The notes beneath the pieces were generated by a model. The model did no database searches. It saw nothing but the letters and a program-made list of their open reading frames with translations, and was not told where the DNA came from. Made by a program: the position numbers and the translations under genes. Of a DNA stretch of 64,000 nucleotides, positions 30,933-41,304 are shown piece by piece; position 1 is the stretch's first letter; each line of letters opens with the position of its first letter. This DNA is from Arsenophonus sp964026495 (GTDB lineage Bacteria; Pseudomonadota; Gammaproteobacteria; Enterobacterales; Enterobacteriaceae), in NCBI RefSeq assembly GCF_964026495.1, contig NZ_OZ032148.1, positions 620,001 to 684,000 on the forward strand, read 5' to 3'.

Positions 30933-30944
30933 ATTATCCTCCAT

Positions 30945-33069
30945 AGGATCTAAATTAACTACTAAAATATTTGATTAATTATTTTTTGCTATTTTTAATA
31001 AAAATTTATATTGTAATTATCATTTTTATTTGACAATAAAAATGATAAAAATTTTATGTCACTCGTAAAAAATACAAAATCTCTTCAATTAAAAGATAAA
31101 ATATACAATTATCATAAAAACAAAAAAATATCTTTATATTTAAATATTCTTCTCTTTATTATTTAAAAAAATGATATTTTCATCACTTACCTAAAAAATA
31201 CATTATTGTTAAAATAAATTATAATTAATAATACAAATTTATCAGTATCATGTTATAAATTTGTTAATTTTTATCAACTTTTTAATATAATATTTTTAAT
31301 AATTAATGCAAATTTTTAATATTGATTTTATAAAAAAATATTTTTTAAAACATCTTTTAGTTATTATAATTTTTGTTTTATAATAAATATTAAAACTATC
31401 TAAATATCAAATTTTTAAAATAAAAGTTTAAATTATCAAAATTTTTTCTTTTTTTTATTTTATAAAATTATATTTAATTATTATTAAATATATATATTAT
31501 AACAATTTTTAAAAAGGTAAAAATAATTTTATAATATTAATTACAATATTAAATATAATAAAAAACATTTTTTATATTTATATTTCAAATATTTAAAAAA
31601 TATTATCAATAAAAAATTAATTTTATTAAATTGATTCTTTTAATCTACTATTTTTTTTTGAAAAATTATCATAATAATTTATTATTCATTAATATTAAAA
31701 AAATAATAATTTTGAATAAAAAAATATTAATATATTTAAAAATATATCCAAAATATAATTTTACATGTTAAATTTCGAAAATAAAATTTTATGTTTTTAA
31801 AACTAGTGATTGATTTAATATTTTTTAAACAAAAAACATATTATTAAATTCAAATATTTTAAAATATATATTTACGATAATTAAAAAATTAATTTATATA
31901 TCATTAATAAAAAATAAATTTATAAAAATCATGTATTTACGTTATAATAAAATAAAAAAAATACAATTTTAAATTATTATTTTAATAATAAAAAATTCAA
32001 TAGAAATTTTAGATTTTAGAAAATCTAATAAAAAACATCAATTACAAAAAAATAATAAAAATATAAATTTTTGAAATTATTAAAAATAAAAATATTGCAT
32101 ATTTTAAATAAAATCATTTTAAAAAAATAGATTTATTAAAAATAAATAATATTTATAAAATATTAACAATCAAATATCAAAAATAACATATTTATAAAAC
32201 AAAAATAAACAATTATTCAATTAAAAAATATTTAATATATTAAACATTTAATATATTAAACATGAAGTTTAATTCATTAATTTAAAATATATATTTTCTT
32301 TGAATGATCCTAAAAAAATAAAAAGATTTTTAAGATTCCTATTATCTTTATTTTACATTATTTTCAAAAACATAATTTTTATATATAATCAAAAAAAATA
32401 ATCATTTATAAAAAAATATTGATGATGTTCTATTAACAGATAATTACTTTAAAATATTTTTTAATATTAAATGCTATGTTAAAGATCATAAAAAAATATA
32501 CAAAATATTTATTTTCATAATATAATCAATATTTTATCATTTAATAAATCTTAATCATTTTTTATAAAAAATTAATATTAAATTAACACATTTTATTTTT
32601 TAATATATTTTATATAATTATATCTTTTTAAAGATTAAAAAAATAATTATATTTTATTGATCAATAAAATACTTATAATCAACAAAATACTTCAGTGTAT
32701 CAGACAAAATATTAATTTTTATAAATTAATTCTTTACTAATAGTATGTACTACTGTACTTAAAACCTCTATATATGACATCTTCAAAAAATGTTTTTGAA
32801 AACTACATACCATTGCTAAAAAAATACACCAATAAAAAACAAAAATTTTAATACAAAATTAGCATATCCTGAAAATAACTAATATTTTATGATAGATTAA
32901 AAAAATAAATTCAGATTTTATTTTGTAAACTTAATAAAAATTGCATTTTTTTTTGAAATTTATTTTCTTAAAATATAAATGTTTTCTTATTTGTAATCTT
33001 ATGCTAAATTCATTAAAATGTTATTATGCGTTTTAATTATTACAACTATTTTATATACATATATATTAA
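30945..33069. other. 2.1-kb gene-free, extremely AT-rich gap
   Basis: The largest empty stretch on the left half, between divergent bactofilin and cmoA. I find no gene or pseudogene. It contains a 16-bp tandem duplication at 32230-32261 and, nearer cmoA (32735-32825), a slightly GC-richer patch with an 8-bp-arm hairpin around TTCAAAAA/TTTTTGAA. Confidence 0.55.
32230..32261. repeat. Tandem duplication, 16 bp x 2
   Basis: Two exact adjacent copies of ATTTAATATATTAAAC in gene-free DNA. Confidence 0.8.
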
Positions 33070-33828
33070 ATGTTCAAAAAGAAAAATACAAAAAAAAAAG
33101 ATTTTTCATTCAAAAAACCTACAAAAAAATTGGGTCCTTGGAAATTTGATAAAAAAATTGCTAAAATTTTTCCTGATATGATAAAACGTTCTATTCCTGG
33201 ATATTCTAATATCCTTACTATCACTGGAATGTTAGCAAAACGTTTCGTAAAACCTAACAGTTTTGTTTATGATCTAGGATGTTCTTTAGGAGCAGCAACA
33301 TTATCAATACTTTCTGATCTTAAAATAAAAAACTCTAAAATAATTGCTATTGATAATTCAATATCTATGATCAAACTCTGTAAGAAAAATGTATCTTCAT
33401 ACAAAACAAAAATCCCTGTTGAAATAATTTTAGAAGATATTCTTGATACAAAAATAAAAAATGCTTCTATGGTCGTATTGAATTTTACATTACAATTTAT
33501 TATTCCTGCAAAACGTCAAAAATTAATTAATCGTATTTATAAAGGTTTAAATCCTGGTGGATTACTAATATTATCAGAAAAATTTAATTTTAATGACAAA
33601 AAAATCAATAATTTGTTATTTAATATGCATTATGATTTTAAACATACCAATGGATATAGTATCAAAGAAATTTACCAAAAAAAAAATATGTTACATAATA
33701 TTATGATCACTGATTCAATCCAAAAACACAAATCACGATTAAATATAGCCGGTTTTAATAATTATGAATTATACTTTCAATATTTTAATTTTGGTTCAAT
33801 CTTAGCCATTAAATCAAAAAATAGATGA
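33070..33828 (+). CDS. cmoA: Carboxy-S-adenosylmethionine synthase
   Basis: Converts S-adenosylmethionine and prephenate to carboxy-SAM, the donor used by CmoB to make 5-oxyacetic acid uridine (cmo5U34) in tRNA. The protein has 252 residues (E. coli 247). The Rossmann SAM site is VYDLGCSLGAATLSILSDLK with the ribose-binding Asp in IIAIDNSISMIKLCKK; further family blocks are MIKRSIPGYSNILTITGMLA, MVVLNFTLQFIIPAKRQKL and LSEKFNFNDKKINNLLFNMH. It overlaps cmoB by four bases (ATGA). Prephenate supply ties it to the shikimate pathway, of which aroA is in this window. A likely substrate, tRNA-Pro(UGG), is encoded at 57 kb. Confidence 0.96.
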   Translation: MFKKKNTKKKDFSFKKPTKKLGPWKFDKKIAKIFPDMIKRSIPGYSNILTITGMLAKRFVKPNSFVYDLGCSLGAATLSILSDLKIKNSKIIAIDNSISMIKLCKKNVSSYKTKIPVEIILEDILDTKIKNASMVVLNFTLQFIIPAKRQKLINRIYKGLNPGGLLILSEKFNFNDKKINNLLFNMHYDFKHTNGYSIKEIYQKKNMLHNIMITDSIQKHKSRLNIAGFNNYELYFQYFNFGSILAIKSKNR

Positions 33829-34793
33829 TAAACTTTGGATTTTTTTATCGAAAAATAGCTATTGGACCACTTAGCATTTGGCTAAAAACCTTACCATATC
33901 AAATTGAAAAATGGGAAAAAAATCAAAATACACAATTCAAATATTGGAAAAAAATAGTACAAAATCTACCAAAAATAAAACCTACTTATTTAAATTTGAA
34001 AACAGGTGTTATTGCAGAAAATACAGTGAATCTTTCTGTAAAAGATAAAGAAAAAATTCTTCAATTGTTAAAAAAATTAATGCCATGGCGCAAAGGTCCA
34101 TTTTTTATATATGGTATTAATATTGATAGTGAATGGCGATCAGATTTAAAATGGCAACGTATAATCCCTTACATTTCAACATTAAAAAACAAATTAGTGC
34201 TCGATATAGGATGTGGTAATGGCTATTATATGTGGAGAATGTTAGGTGAAAATGCAAAATGTGTAATAGGAGTTGATCCTATTGAACGATATTTATATCA
34301 GTTTGAAGCCATTCGTAAATTAATCGGCAATATTCAAAAAGTACATTTATTACCATTAACTATCGAACAACTACCTGCATTAAATGCATTTGATACAGTA
34401 TTTTCTATGGGTGTAATTTATCATTCTCGTTCACCATTAGAACATTTATATAAATTAAACAATCAGCTAATTTCAAATGGTGAACTAATATTAGAAAGTT
34501 TAGTTATTGAAGGCAATGAAAATCAATGTTTAATACCTACTGAACGTTACGCTAAAATGCGTAATATATATTTTATCCCATCAGCAAAAATGTTAAAAAT
34601 TTGGTTAAAAAAAAGCAAATTTTACGATATAAAAATTATAAGTCAAACACCAACAACAATACAAGAACAAAGAAAAACAATCTGGATGAAAAATGAATCA
34701 CTAGAAGATTTTCTGAAACCAAATAATCATAATTTAACAATTGAAGGATATCCTGCTCCCATACGGGCTATTTTAATTGCAAAAAAAAAATAA
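33825..34793 (+). CDS. cmoB: tRNA U34 carboxymethyltransferase
   Basis: Transfers the carboxymethyl group from carboxy-SAM to 5-hydroxyuridine 34 of tRNAs that read four-fold codon boxes. The 322 residues match E. coli (323). The N-terminal third (INFGFFYRKIAIGPLSIWLK) is helical; the methyltransferase fold starts LVLDIGCGNGYYMWRMLGEN with the acidic ribose contact in GVDPIERYLYQFEA, and VFSMGVIYHSRSPLEHLYKL and PSAKMLKIWLKKSKF follow as in the family. Its ATG overlaps the cmoA stop, so the two are co-translated. Keeping the complete cmo pair fits a reduced tRNA set that depends on wide wobble reading. Confidence 0.96.
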   Translation: MINFGFFYRKIAIGPLSIWLKTLPYQIEKWEKNQNTQFKYWKKIVQNLPKIKPTYLNLKTGVIAENTVNLSVKDKEKILQLLKKLMPWRKGPFFIYGINIDSEWRSDLKWQRIIPYISTLKNKLVLDIGCGNGYYMWRMLGENAKCVIGVDPIERYLYQFEAIRKLIGNIQKVHLLPLTIEQLPALNAFDTVFSMGVIYHSRSPLEHLYKLNNQLISNGELILESLVIEGNENQCLIPTERYAKMRNIYFIPSAKMLKIWLKKSKFYDIKIISQTPTTIQEQRKTIWMKNESLEDFLKPNNHNLTIEGYPAPIRAILIAKKK

Positions 34794-35331
34794 AAATAAA
34801 AAAACTATATTCAATAATAAGAATCTAATAAAAAATCAGTATATAATCCTATAATAATATTTTTTAAATTAAAGTATAATCTTCATATTTTTAATAATCT
34901 TATCTAAAAAACAATATAAAAATATTCTCTATATGAAAAATAAATGAATATTTTTATCAAAAAAAACAAGAAAAACAAACTAATTATTTATCTAATGATA
35001 CTTAATAAAATCTTGATTAATAGAGAAATACAGTCATTAAATAAAAATGCTATATTAGCATATACCATTTTTATTTATATATAAAAAATCAAATAATCTT
35101 CGATATCACAAAAAATGATTTCAAAAAAATAAATCAATAAGAAATCAAAAATTTATTTTTGTTGTTTAATTTATTTTTATTGTTTACTAATTTAGTATAT
35201 AGTAATTATTTTTAATAAGCCTCTAATTTATTAAAAAATCAAAAAACTCCTTACATAAATTTTAGATAAACATACAAATATTATGCTAGCATTTAAAGAT
35301 CAAATACAATATTTTAATTTTAGGTAATTAA
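34794..35331. other. AT-rich gap, cmoB to argS
   Basis: No gene is seen. E. coli has torZ, torY, cutC and yecM between cmoB and argS; none has left a readable trace. Confidence 0.5.
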
Positions 35332-37059
35332 GTGAATATTCATTCTTTACTTTCAAAAAAAATTACTCACGCATTAATTAGTGCAGGTGCTCCTAAAAAT
35401 AGTAATGCACATGTACATCCTTCAAAAAAAAGAAAATTCGGTGATTATCAATCTAATGGTATTATGGTTGCAGCAAAAAAAATTGGTATTCCTCCTCGCA
35501 AATTAGCTGAAAAAATATTAACTCTATTAAAAATAGACAACATCGCTAGTAAAATAGAAATTGCTGAACCTGGTTTCATTAATATTTTTCTTGATAAGCA
35601 ATGGATAGCAAAAAACATTTCATTGACTCTACAAGATTCTAAATTAGGTATCACTTCCATTAATCCACAAACAATTATTGTTGACTATTCTTCTCCAAAC
35701 ATAGCAAAAGAGATGCACATTGGACATTTACGCTCTACTATACTAGGAGATGCTATCACTCGTACATTGGAATTTTTAGGTCATAAAGTTATACGTGCTA
35801 ATCATATAGGTGATTGGGGGACACAATTTGGCATGTTAATTGCATATCTCAAAACAATGAAAAAAGAAAAACAAAATATATCATTATCTGAAATAGAAAC
35901 TTTTTATCGTGAAGCAAAAAAAATCTATGATGAAAATAAAAATTTTTCTGAACTTTCACGTAATTATGTTATTAAACTGCAATCCGGTAATAAAGATTGT
36001 CGTAAAATATGGCATCAATTAGTCAGTCTTAGCATGAACAATAATCAATACATCTACAATCGATTAAATGTTACATTATCTAAAAAAGATATCATAGGAG
36101 AAAGTTTTTATAACGATATGTTACCAGATATTATTAGGGATTTAAAATCTAAAGGATTAGCGGTTGAAAGCAATGGAGCTATTGTTGTCTACCTTGATGA
36201 ATTTAAAAATAAAAATGGTCATCCTATGGGAGTCATTATTCAAAAAAAAGATGGTGGTTACCTATATACTACAACAGATATCGCCTGTGCAAAATATCGA
36301 TACGAAGTATTACATGCTGATAGAATATTATATTATACAGATTCTCGACAACATCAACACTTAATACAAGTATGGAAAATCCTACATAAAGCAGGATATC
36401 TTCCTAAATCAATAAAATTAGAACATCATATGTTTGGTATGATATTATCTAAAGATGGAAAACCTTTTAAAACTCGTTCTGGTGAAACAATTAAATTAAA
36501 AGATTTACTGGATGAAGCAATCAAAAGAGCTGAACATCTTATTCGAAAAAAAACATCAAAAATTCCAGAAAATGAATTAGCTGTAATTATTAATGCCGTT
36601 GCAATTGGTGCAATTAAATATTCTGATCTATCAAAAAATCGTACTACAAATTATGTTTTTGATTGGGATAATATATTAACTTTTGAAGGTAATACAGCAC
36701 CTTACATGCAATATGCATATACCAGAATATGTTCTATTTTAAAACATGTAAACATCAATTCTCTGGATTTAATGCAACCAGTAATATTAAATAATGAATA
36801 TGAAGAAATCCTAGCTATTCGTTTATTACAATTTGAAGAAACGATTTTATCTGTCGCTCATGCGGGATTACCACATATTATGTGCACTTATTTATATAAT
36901 TTGGCTTGTGTATTCTCTAGTTTTTATGAAAAATGTCCTATTTTATATGAAAAAAACCATATTTTAAAAAATAGTCGATTAAAACTGGCATTACTGACAC
37001 AAAAAACTTTAAAAATTGGCTTAGATACATTAGGTATTGAAACTATAGAAAAAATGTAA
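35332..37059 (+). CDS. argS: Arginyl-tRNA synthetase
   Basis: Class I synthetase that charges tRNA-Arg; needs tRNA for amino-acid activation. It has 575 residues (E. coli 577) and begins with GTG, preceded by TAGGTAA. The N-terminal tRNA-binding Add-1 domain runs to about residue 105; the HIGH motif is in SSPNIAKEMHIGHLRSTILG; the KMSKS-equivalent loop reads MILSKDGKPFKTRSGETIK; the C-terminal helical anticodon-binding domain starts near FDWDNILTFEGNTAPYMQYA. Everything is intact. A tRNA-Arg(CCG) gene that it would serve is at 57.4 kb. It stands alone after the cmoAB pair, as neighbours in E. coli have been lost. Confidence 0.98.
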   Translation: MNIHSLLSKKITHALISAGAPKNSNAHVHPSKKRKFGDYQSNGIMVAAKKIGIPPRKLAEKILTLLKIDNIASKIEIAEPGFINIFLDKQWIAKNISLTLQDSKLGITSINPQTIIVDYSSPNIAKEMHIGHLRSTILGDAITRTLEFLGHKVIRANHIGDWGTQFGMLIAYLKTMKKEKQNISLSEIETFYREAKKIYDENKNFSELSRNYVIKLQSGNKDCRKIWHQLVSLSMNNNQYIYNRLNVTLSKKDIIGESFYNDMLPDIIRDLKSKGLAVESNGAIVVYLDEFKNKNGHPMGVIIQKKDGGYLYTTTDIACAKYRYEVLHADRILYYTDSRQHQHLIQVWKILHKAGYLPKSIKLEHHMFGMILSKDGKPFKTRSGETIKLKDLLDEAIKRAEHLIRKKTSKIPENELAVIINAVAIGAIKYSDLSKNRTTNYVFDWDNILTFEGNTAPYMQYAYTRICSILKHVNINSLDLMQPVILNNEYEEILAIRLLQFEETILSVAHAGLPHIMCTYLYNLACVFSSFYEKCPILYEKNHILKNSRLKLALLTQKTLKIGLDTLGIETIEKM

Positions 37060-37452
37060 TTCTTTGTATTTTTAAAAAATTATTAATAATATTTTTTATT
37101 AAAACACTTTTTTCTTAAACAAGAAAATATAACACTCAAGTAAAAAATCATATTTTTTTTATTATCATTATTTATTATTTCAAATATCCTGATCTGAAAC
37201 ATTTTTTTAATATTCTTAAAAATAAAAAATTAAAAATTAATTTTTTTAATTGAATTATAATATTGATATAAAAATTATATAATCTCCATATTTATTATAA
37301 ATAACAATTTTTATACTATAATTTATAAAAATTAAAGTAATATGAACATTATCTCTAATATTTTTTCAGATAAAAACAAAATTATTATTAATTTTAATTT
37401 CTTTTTTGAGATTTTTAAATAATGATTTATATATTTTTATTAGAATAATTAT
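37060..37452. other. Convergent gap, argS/ribE
   Basis: No gene. It separates convergent argS and ribE. No clear terminator hairpin stands out. Confidence 0.5.
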
Positions 37453-38073
37453 TTATTTTTTAGAATATATTTGTAACATCATACGTTCAACAGTATCAAC
37501 AATCCCTTGAATATTTGTGTCAATTTCAATATTAACTGTATCACCTAAATTTTTATCTGCAATATTAGTACGAGCAATTGTTTCTGGAATAAGATGTACA
37601 CAAAAATGGTGGTTTACTATATCTCCTATTGTTAAACTGATACCATCGATTCCAATAAAACCCTTATACAAAATATATTTCATTAAAAATGGATGTTGAA
37701 CATGAAACCACATTGTTATATTATTTTCTGCTTTAAGAATCTCATTAATGTCTACCGTACAAATAATATGTCCAGACATAATATGTCCACCAATTTCATC
37801 TCCATGTTTTGCTGATCTTTCTAAATTAATTTTATCTCCTATTTTTAAATTACCTAAATTTGTTACATGTAACGTTTCTTGCATCAAATCAAATGTAACT
37901 TTATCCTCAAAAATTCGAGTAACTGATAAACAACACCCATTGTTAGAAACAGAAGCACCGATTTCCAAACCATTCAGTAATTCTTGTGGAAATTTTACAG
38001 TATAAGTTCTAAAATTAACCTTTTTTTTTATAGAAAATAATGTTCCTTTACCTTGTACTATACCTGTAAACAT
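37453..38073 (-). CDS. ribE: Riboflavin synthase, alpha chain
   Basis: Dismutates two 6,7-dimethyl-8-ribityllumazines into riboflavin and a pyrimidine, the last step of riboflavin synthesis (ribC in older E. coli usage). It has 206 residues from MFTGIVQGKGTLFSIKKKVN, which is the exact family N-terminus; eight upstream codons are open but not family-like. Two lumazine-binding barrels are seen, the first with GASVSNNGCCLSVTRIFEDK and the second with YKGFIGIDGISLTIGDIVNH, followed by IPETIARTNIADKNLGDTVN. Between them is HGDEIGGHIMSGHI. With ribA at 3.5 kb it shows that the pathway persists. It lies next to tRNA-Val as in E. coli, where mdtK intervenes. Confidence 0.97.
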   Translation of the reverse strand: MFTGIVQGKGTLFSIKKKVNFRTYTVKFPQELLNGLEIGASVSNNGCCLSVTRIFEDKVTFDLMQETLHVTNLGNLKIGDKINLERSAKHGDEIGGHIMSGHIICTVDINEILKAENNITMWFHVQHPFLMKYILYKGFIGIDGISLTIGDIVNHHFCVHLIPETIARTNIADKNLGDTVNIEIDTNIQGIVDTVERMMLQIYSKK

Positions 38074-38251
38074 AAAATTTATTCCTAAATTTAACAAAAT
38101 ATTAACTATAATTATTAAAAATTAAAAAATTACAACTCATAAATAAAAAATCTAACATAAAAAATAAATCACGTATATTTTATCTAACTAAAATAACAAT
38201 TCTTTAATTAAAAAATTATTCAAATAAATATTACGTAGAATAACAACAGAC

Positions 38252-38280
38252 TTGATAAAATAAAATTTATTATTTATTAT
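38252..38280 (+). promoter_or_regulatory. Candidate sigma-70 promoter for tRNA-Val
   Basis: TTGATA and TATTAT separated by 17 bases, about 45 bases upstream of the tRNA. It has the correct spacing, but in such AT-rich DNA matches arise often, so this is only a candidate. Confidence 0.3.
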
Positions 38281-38324
38281 GATATCATATAATTTTAATA
38301 ATTTTATTAAAATATTATTTCATT

Positions 38325-38402
38325 GCGTCTGTAGCTCAGTCTGGTTAGAGTGCCACCTTGACATGGTGGATGTCGGTGGTTCAAGTCCACTCAGACGCAC
38401 CA
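38325..38402 (+). tRNA. valV: tRNA-Val (GAC)
   Basis: A full cloverleaf: acceptor GCGTCTG pairs with CAGACGC, D-arm TAGCTCAGTCTGGTTAGAG, anticodon arm CCACCTTGACATGGTGG with GAC at 34-36, T-arm GGTGGTTCAAGTCCACT. CCA is encoded. It decodes GUC/GUU. It lies beside ribE, corresponding to one of the E. coli valV/valW pair; only one copy is seen here. Confidence 0.97.
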
Positions 38403-38445
38403 AAAACAATTTTTTACGATTTTATTATTGACTTAAAAAATATAT

Positions 38446-38470
38446 AGGATTTTTAAAAAAAGAAAATCCT
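38446..38470 (+). terminator. Candidate terminator after tRNA-Val
   Basis: AGGATTTT and AAAATCCT form an 8-bp stem around a 9-base A-rich loop, 44 bases after the tRNA, followed by AAAATTTTTA. This is plausible for the tRNA transcript. Confidence 0.45.
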
Positions 38471-38522
38471 AAAATTTTTATATTATGATAAAAAATTTTA
38501 AATTCATAATAAATATAATTAA

Positions 38523-40043
38523 TTAAAAATCTCGTAACCGCAACCCTAAAATAAATAAAGTAGTAAAATAACTTATTGCAGCAATAAAAATCACCGATAA
38601 TAATCGAAAAATTCGCACTACCATATTACCTTGCTCCAAAATAGGGATAAAATTTAATGTCAGCAATAAGACAAATATCATAACAATTAAAGCTATAATT
38701 AATTTTAATAAAAATTTTCCCCACCCAGCTAAAGGAGAAAAGAATTTTTTACGACGCAACTCTAAATAAAGCATTAAAGCATGAAAACATGACGATAAAG
38801 CAAGTGATAATGCTAATCCAACATGTTTTAAAAAATCAACAAAAATAAAATTCATTAATTGCGTTAAAAGCAAAGTAATAATTGCAATCTTTAAGGGAGT
38901 TTTAATATCTTTTCTAGAATAAAATCCAGGTGCTAATACTTTAACTAAAATGACTCCCATTAATCCGCTACAATAAGCAATTAAAGCATATTGTGTCATT
39001 ATTGAATCGTAGGAAGTAAAATTACCATATTGAAAAAGTGAAACTGTTAACGGATGTGCTAAAATAGCAAGTGCTATAGCACAAGGCAATGCTAATAAAA
39101 AACAAAGTTTTAAACCTAAGTTTATTAAACGTTGATATTCTCTATCATCACCAATTGAAATACTTTTCGCTAAAGAAGGTAACAAAATAGTACTTAATCC
39201 CACACCTAATACACCATTAGGCAGTTCCATCAATCGATCCGCATAATAAATCCATGAGACAGATCCTGCACACAAAAAAGAAGCAAACATAGTATTTATA
39301 ATTAAAGAAATTTGACTTATTGAAGCAACAATTACTAATGGTCCCATTAACTTAATTACACGCCACATATCTTTATTTTTAAAAGAAATACAAGGTAATA
39401 CTAACATACCTATTTTTTTTAAAAAAGGTAATTGAAAAAGTAATTGCAATATACCACCCATTAAAATTCCCCATCCTAACGCTAATATTGGAGGTTTACA
39501 ATATGGTGCTAAAAATAACACTCCAATAATCATACTAATATTAAGCAAAACAGGCGTGAAAGCAGGGACAGAAAAACAATTCCAAGTATTTAAAATCGCA
39601 CTAGTTAAAGAAACTAAAGAAATAAATAATATATAAGGAAAAGTTATTTTTAATAAACAAAGGGTTAAATCAAATTTGTTAGTTATCTCACTAAAACCAG
39701 GTGTAATTAAATAAATAATCCAAGGTGCACTAAACATCCCGATTAATACAATAATTGCTAAAATTAATGTTAAAAAACCGGAAACGTTAGCAATAAACAT
39801 ACGAGTTGTAGCATCAGCTTTTTTATCTTTATATTCTGCTAATATAGGAACAAAAGCTTGAGAAAATGCACCTTCTGCAAAAATACAACGCAAAAGATTG
39901 GGTAACCTAAAAGCAATAAAGAAAGCATCTGTTTCTACACCAACACCAAAAAAACGTGCAATAATAGCATCACGAATAAATCCTAACATTCTAGAAAACA
40001 TAGTCATAGAACTTATTGTTGCTAATGTTCTTAATAAATTCAT
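38523..40043 (-). CDS. murJ: Lipid II flippase MurJ
   Basis: Flips lipid II across the inner membrane for murein synthesis (formerly MviN). The 506 residues match E. coli (511). About 14 membrane helices are evident as hydrophobic blocks. The N-terminus reads MNLLRTLATISSMTMFSRML; the conserved Arg/Asp-containing first loop GFIRDAIIARFFGVGVETDA and FRLPNLLRCIFAEGAFSQAF follow, and later ADRLMELPNGVLGVGLSTIL and APGFYSRKDIKTPLKIA. All family blocks are intact. With amiD, dapF and kdsA it indicates a complete Gram-negative envelope. It is a lone gene between tRNA-Val and tRNA-Ser. Confidence 0.97.
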   Translation of the reverse strand: MNLLRTLATISSMTMFSRMLGFIRDAIIARFFGVGVETDAFFIAFRLPNLLRCIFAEGAFSQAFVPILAEYKDKKADATTRMFIANVSGFLTLILAIIVLIGMFSAPWIIYLITPGFSEITNKFDLTLCLLKITFPYILFISLVSLTSAILNTWNCFSVPAFTPVLLNISMIIGVLFLAPYCKPPILALGWGILMGGILQLLFQLPFLKKIGMLVLPCISFKNKDMWRVIKLMGPLVIVASISQISLIINTMFASFLCAGSVSWIYYADRLMELPNGVLGVGLSTILLPSLAKSISIGDDREYQRLINLGLKLCFLLALPCAIALAILAHPLTVSLFQYGNFTSYDSIMTQYALIAYCSGLMGVILVKVLAPGFYSRKDIKTPLKIAIITLLLTQLMNFIFVDFLKHVGLALSLALSSCFHALMLYLELRRKKFFSPLAGWGKFLLKLIIALIVMIFVLLLTLNFIPILEQGNMVVRIFRLLSVIFIAAISYFTTLFILGLRLRDF

Positions 40044-40571
40044 ATAATATTTTTATTAAAAAGTTACTTTAATACATATTAATAAAATATAGTAGTTATT
40101 TTTAAAAATATTATTATTTATAATAACTATTGATTTTAAAATTAAATTATTAAATAAAAATAGATAAAATCTATTTTGTAACTATAGATTCACTAAAGTT
40201 AGCTTTAAATTTTTACTATTGTATACAAAAAATATTTTTTGATGTTTAATAACAACTATATTCACAATTGAAAAAATTAAATTTTACTGAAATTAACAAT
40301 AAATTCTTATTAAATAATCTATAATATTATTTTACTTAAAAAATAATGTATAATAAAATACCAATCGGGTTTTATAAAAAATTAAAATTAAACAATACAT
40401 AAAACATTCATTTATATACTAAAAGTAATGATTATAATAAATTATATATAAAACATTGTGTTTAACAAAAAAATATATTTTTTATAATTTATTTACGCAA
40501 TTTCCATATTGATATAATTTTTTTTGTAAAACTACAAATACAAAAATAAATGTATAAATTTATTCTCATAA
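40044..40571. other. AT-rich gap, murJ to tRNA-Ser
   Basis: No gene is seen. It should contain the divergent promoters of murJ and tRNA-Ser. Confidence 0.5.
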
Positions 40572-40661
40572 GGTGAGATGTCTGAGTGGCCGAAAGAACA
40601 TGCCTGGAAAGTATGTATACATTAAATTGTATCAAGGGTTCGAATCCCTTTCTCACCGCCA
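40572..40661 (+). tRNA. tRNA-Ser (GGA)
   Basis: A class II tRNA with acceptor GGTGAGA/TCTCACC, D-arm starting GTCTGAGTGGCCGAAAG, anticodon loop CTGGAAA with GGA, a long variable arm (about 40609-40635), T-arm GGGTTCGAATCCC and an encoded CCA. It reads UCC/UCU. A weak 8-bp inverted repeat (AACTATTT ... AAATAGTT, 40680-40709) follows and may be its terminator. SerS is at 0.5-1.7 kb. Confidence 0.96.
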
Positions 40662-41304
40662 AAAATCAAAAAAACTTAAAACTATTTTAATAAGCTTCAT
40701 GAAATAGTTATTACATAAATATGAAATAATTAATAAAATTTGTTGAATAGAAAAATTCATAAAAAAATAAGTAAAATAACAACAGACAGTATTAAGCGTA
40801 ATACTGATTTCATAAGTAAAGTATAATACATACTAAAAATGAATAAATCTTATATTTTTATTAAATTCACAAAATATTTTTATATTAATCTTTACATGTT
40901 TTTAATATTTATAACATCATATTTGAATAAAAAATAAAAAATTATGATCATTAACTTTTATTTTAATTAAAATATAATTAACATAATATATAAAGAAGAT
41001 AAAAGAAAAAATAAATATTAAGATTTAAATATTTTTTTATATAAAAAACCACTAAAAAATATATTTAATAAAATGAAAAAATAAAAATAAAAAATATATA
41101 AAAATTTAGAATTTTTTATTAATATTAAAAAAATAAGATATAGTATATATTATATAATTTATAATATCATGAACAAAACAAATATTAAAAATAATTGTGA
41201 TTTATTTAAATCCGCAAATTTTATTTTAAAAAAATATTTTATAGGAAATTTTTATAAGATTTAATAATAATTTTTATAAAAAAATCCATTAATTATATAT
41301 TTCA
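40662..41304. other. AT-rich gap, tRNA-Ser to kdsA
   Basis: No gene is visible. Apart from the weak inverted repeat just after the tRNA, nothing ordered is seen. Confidence 0.5.
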
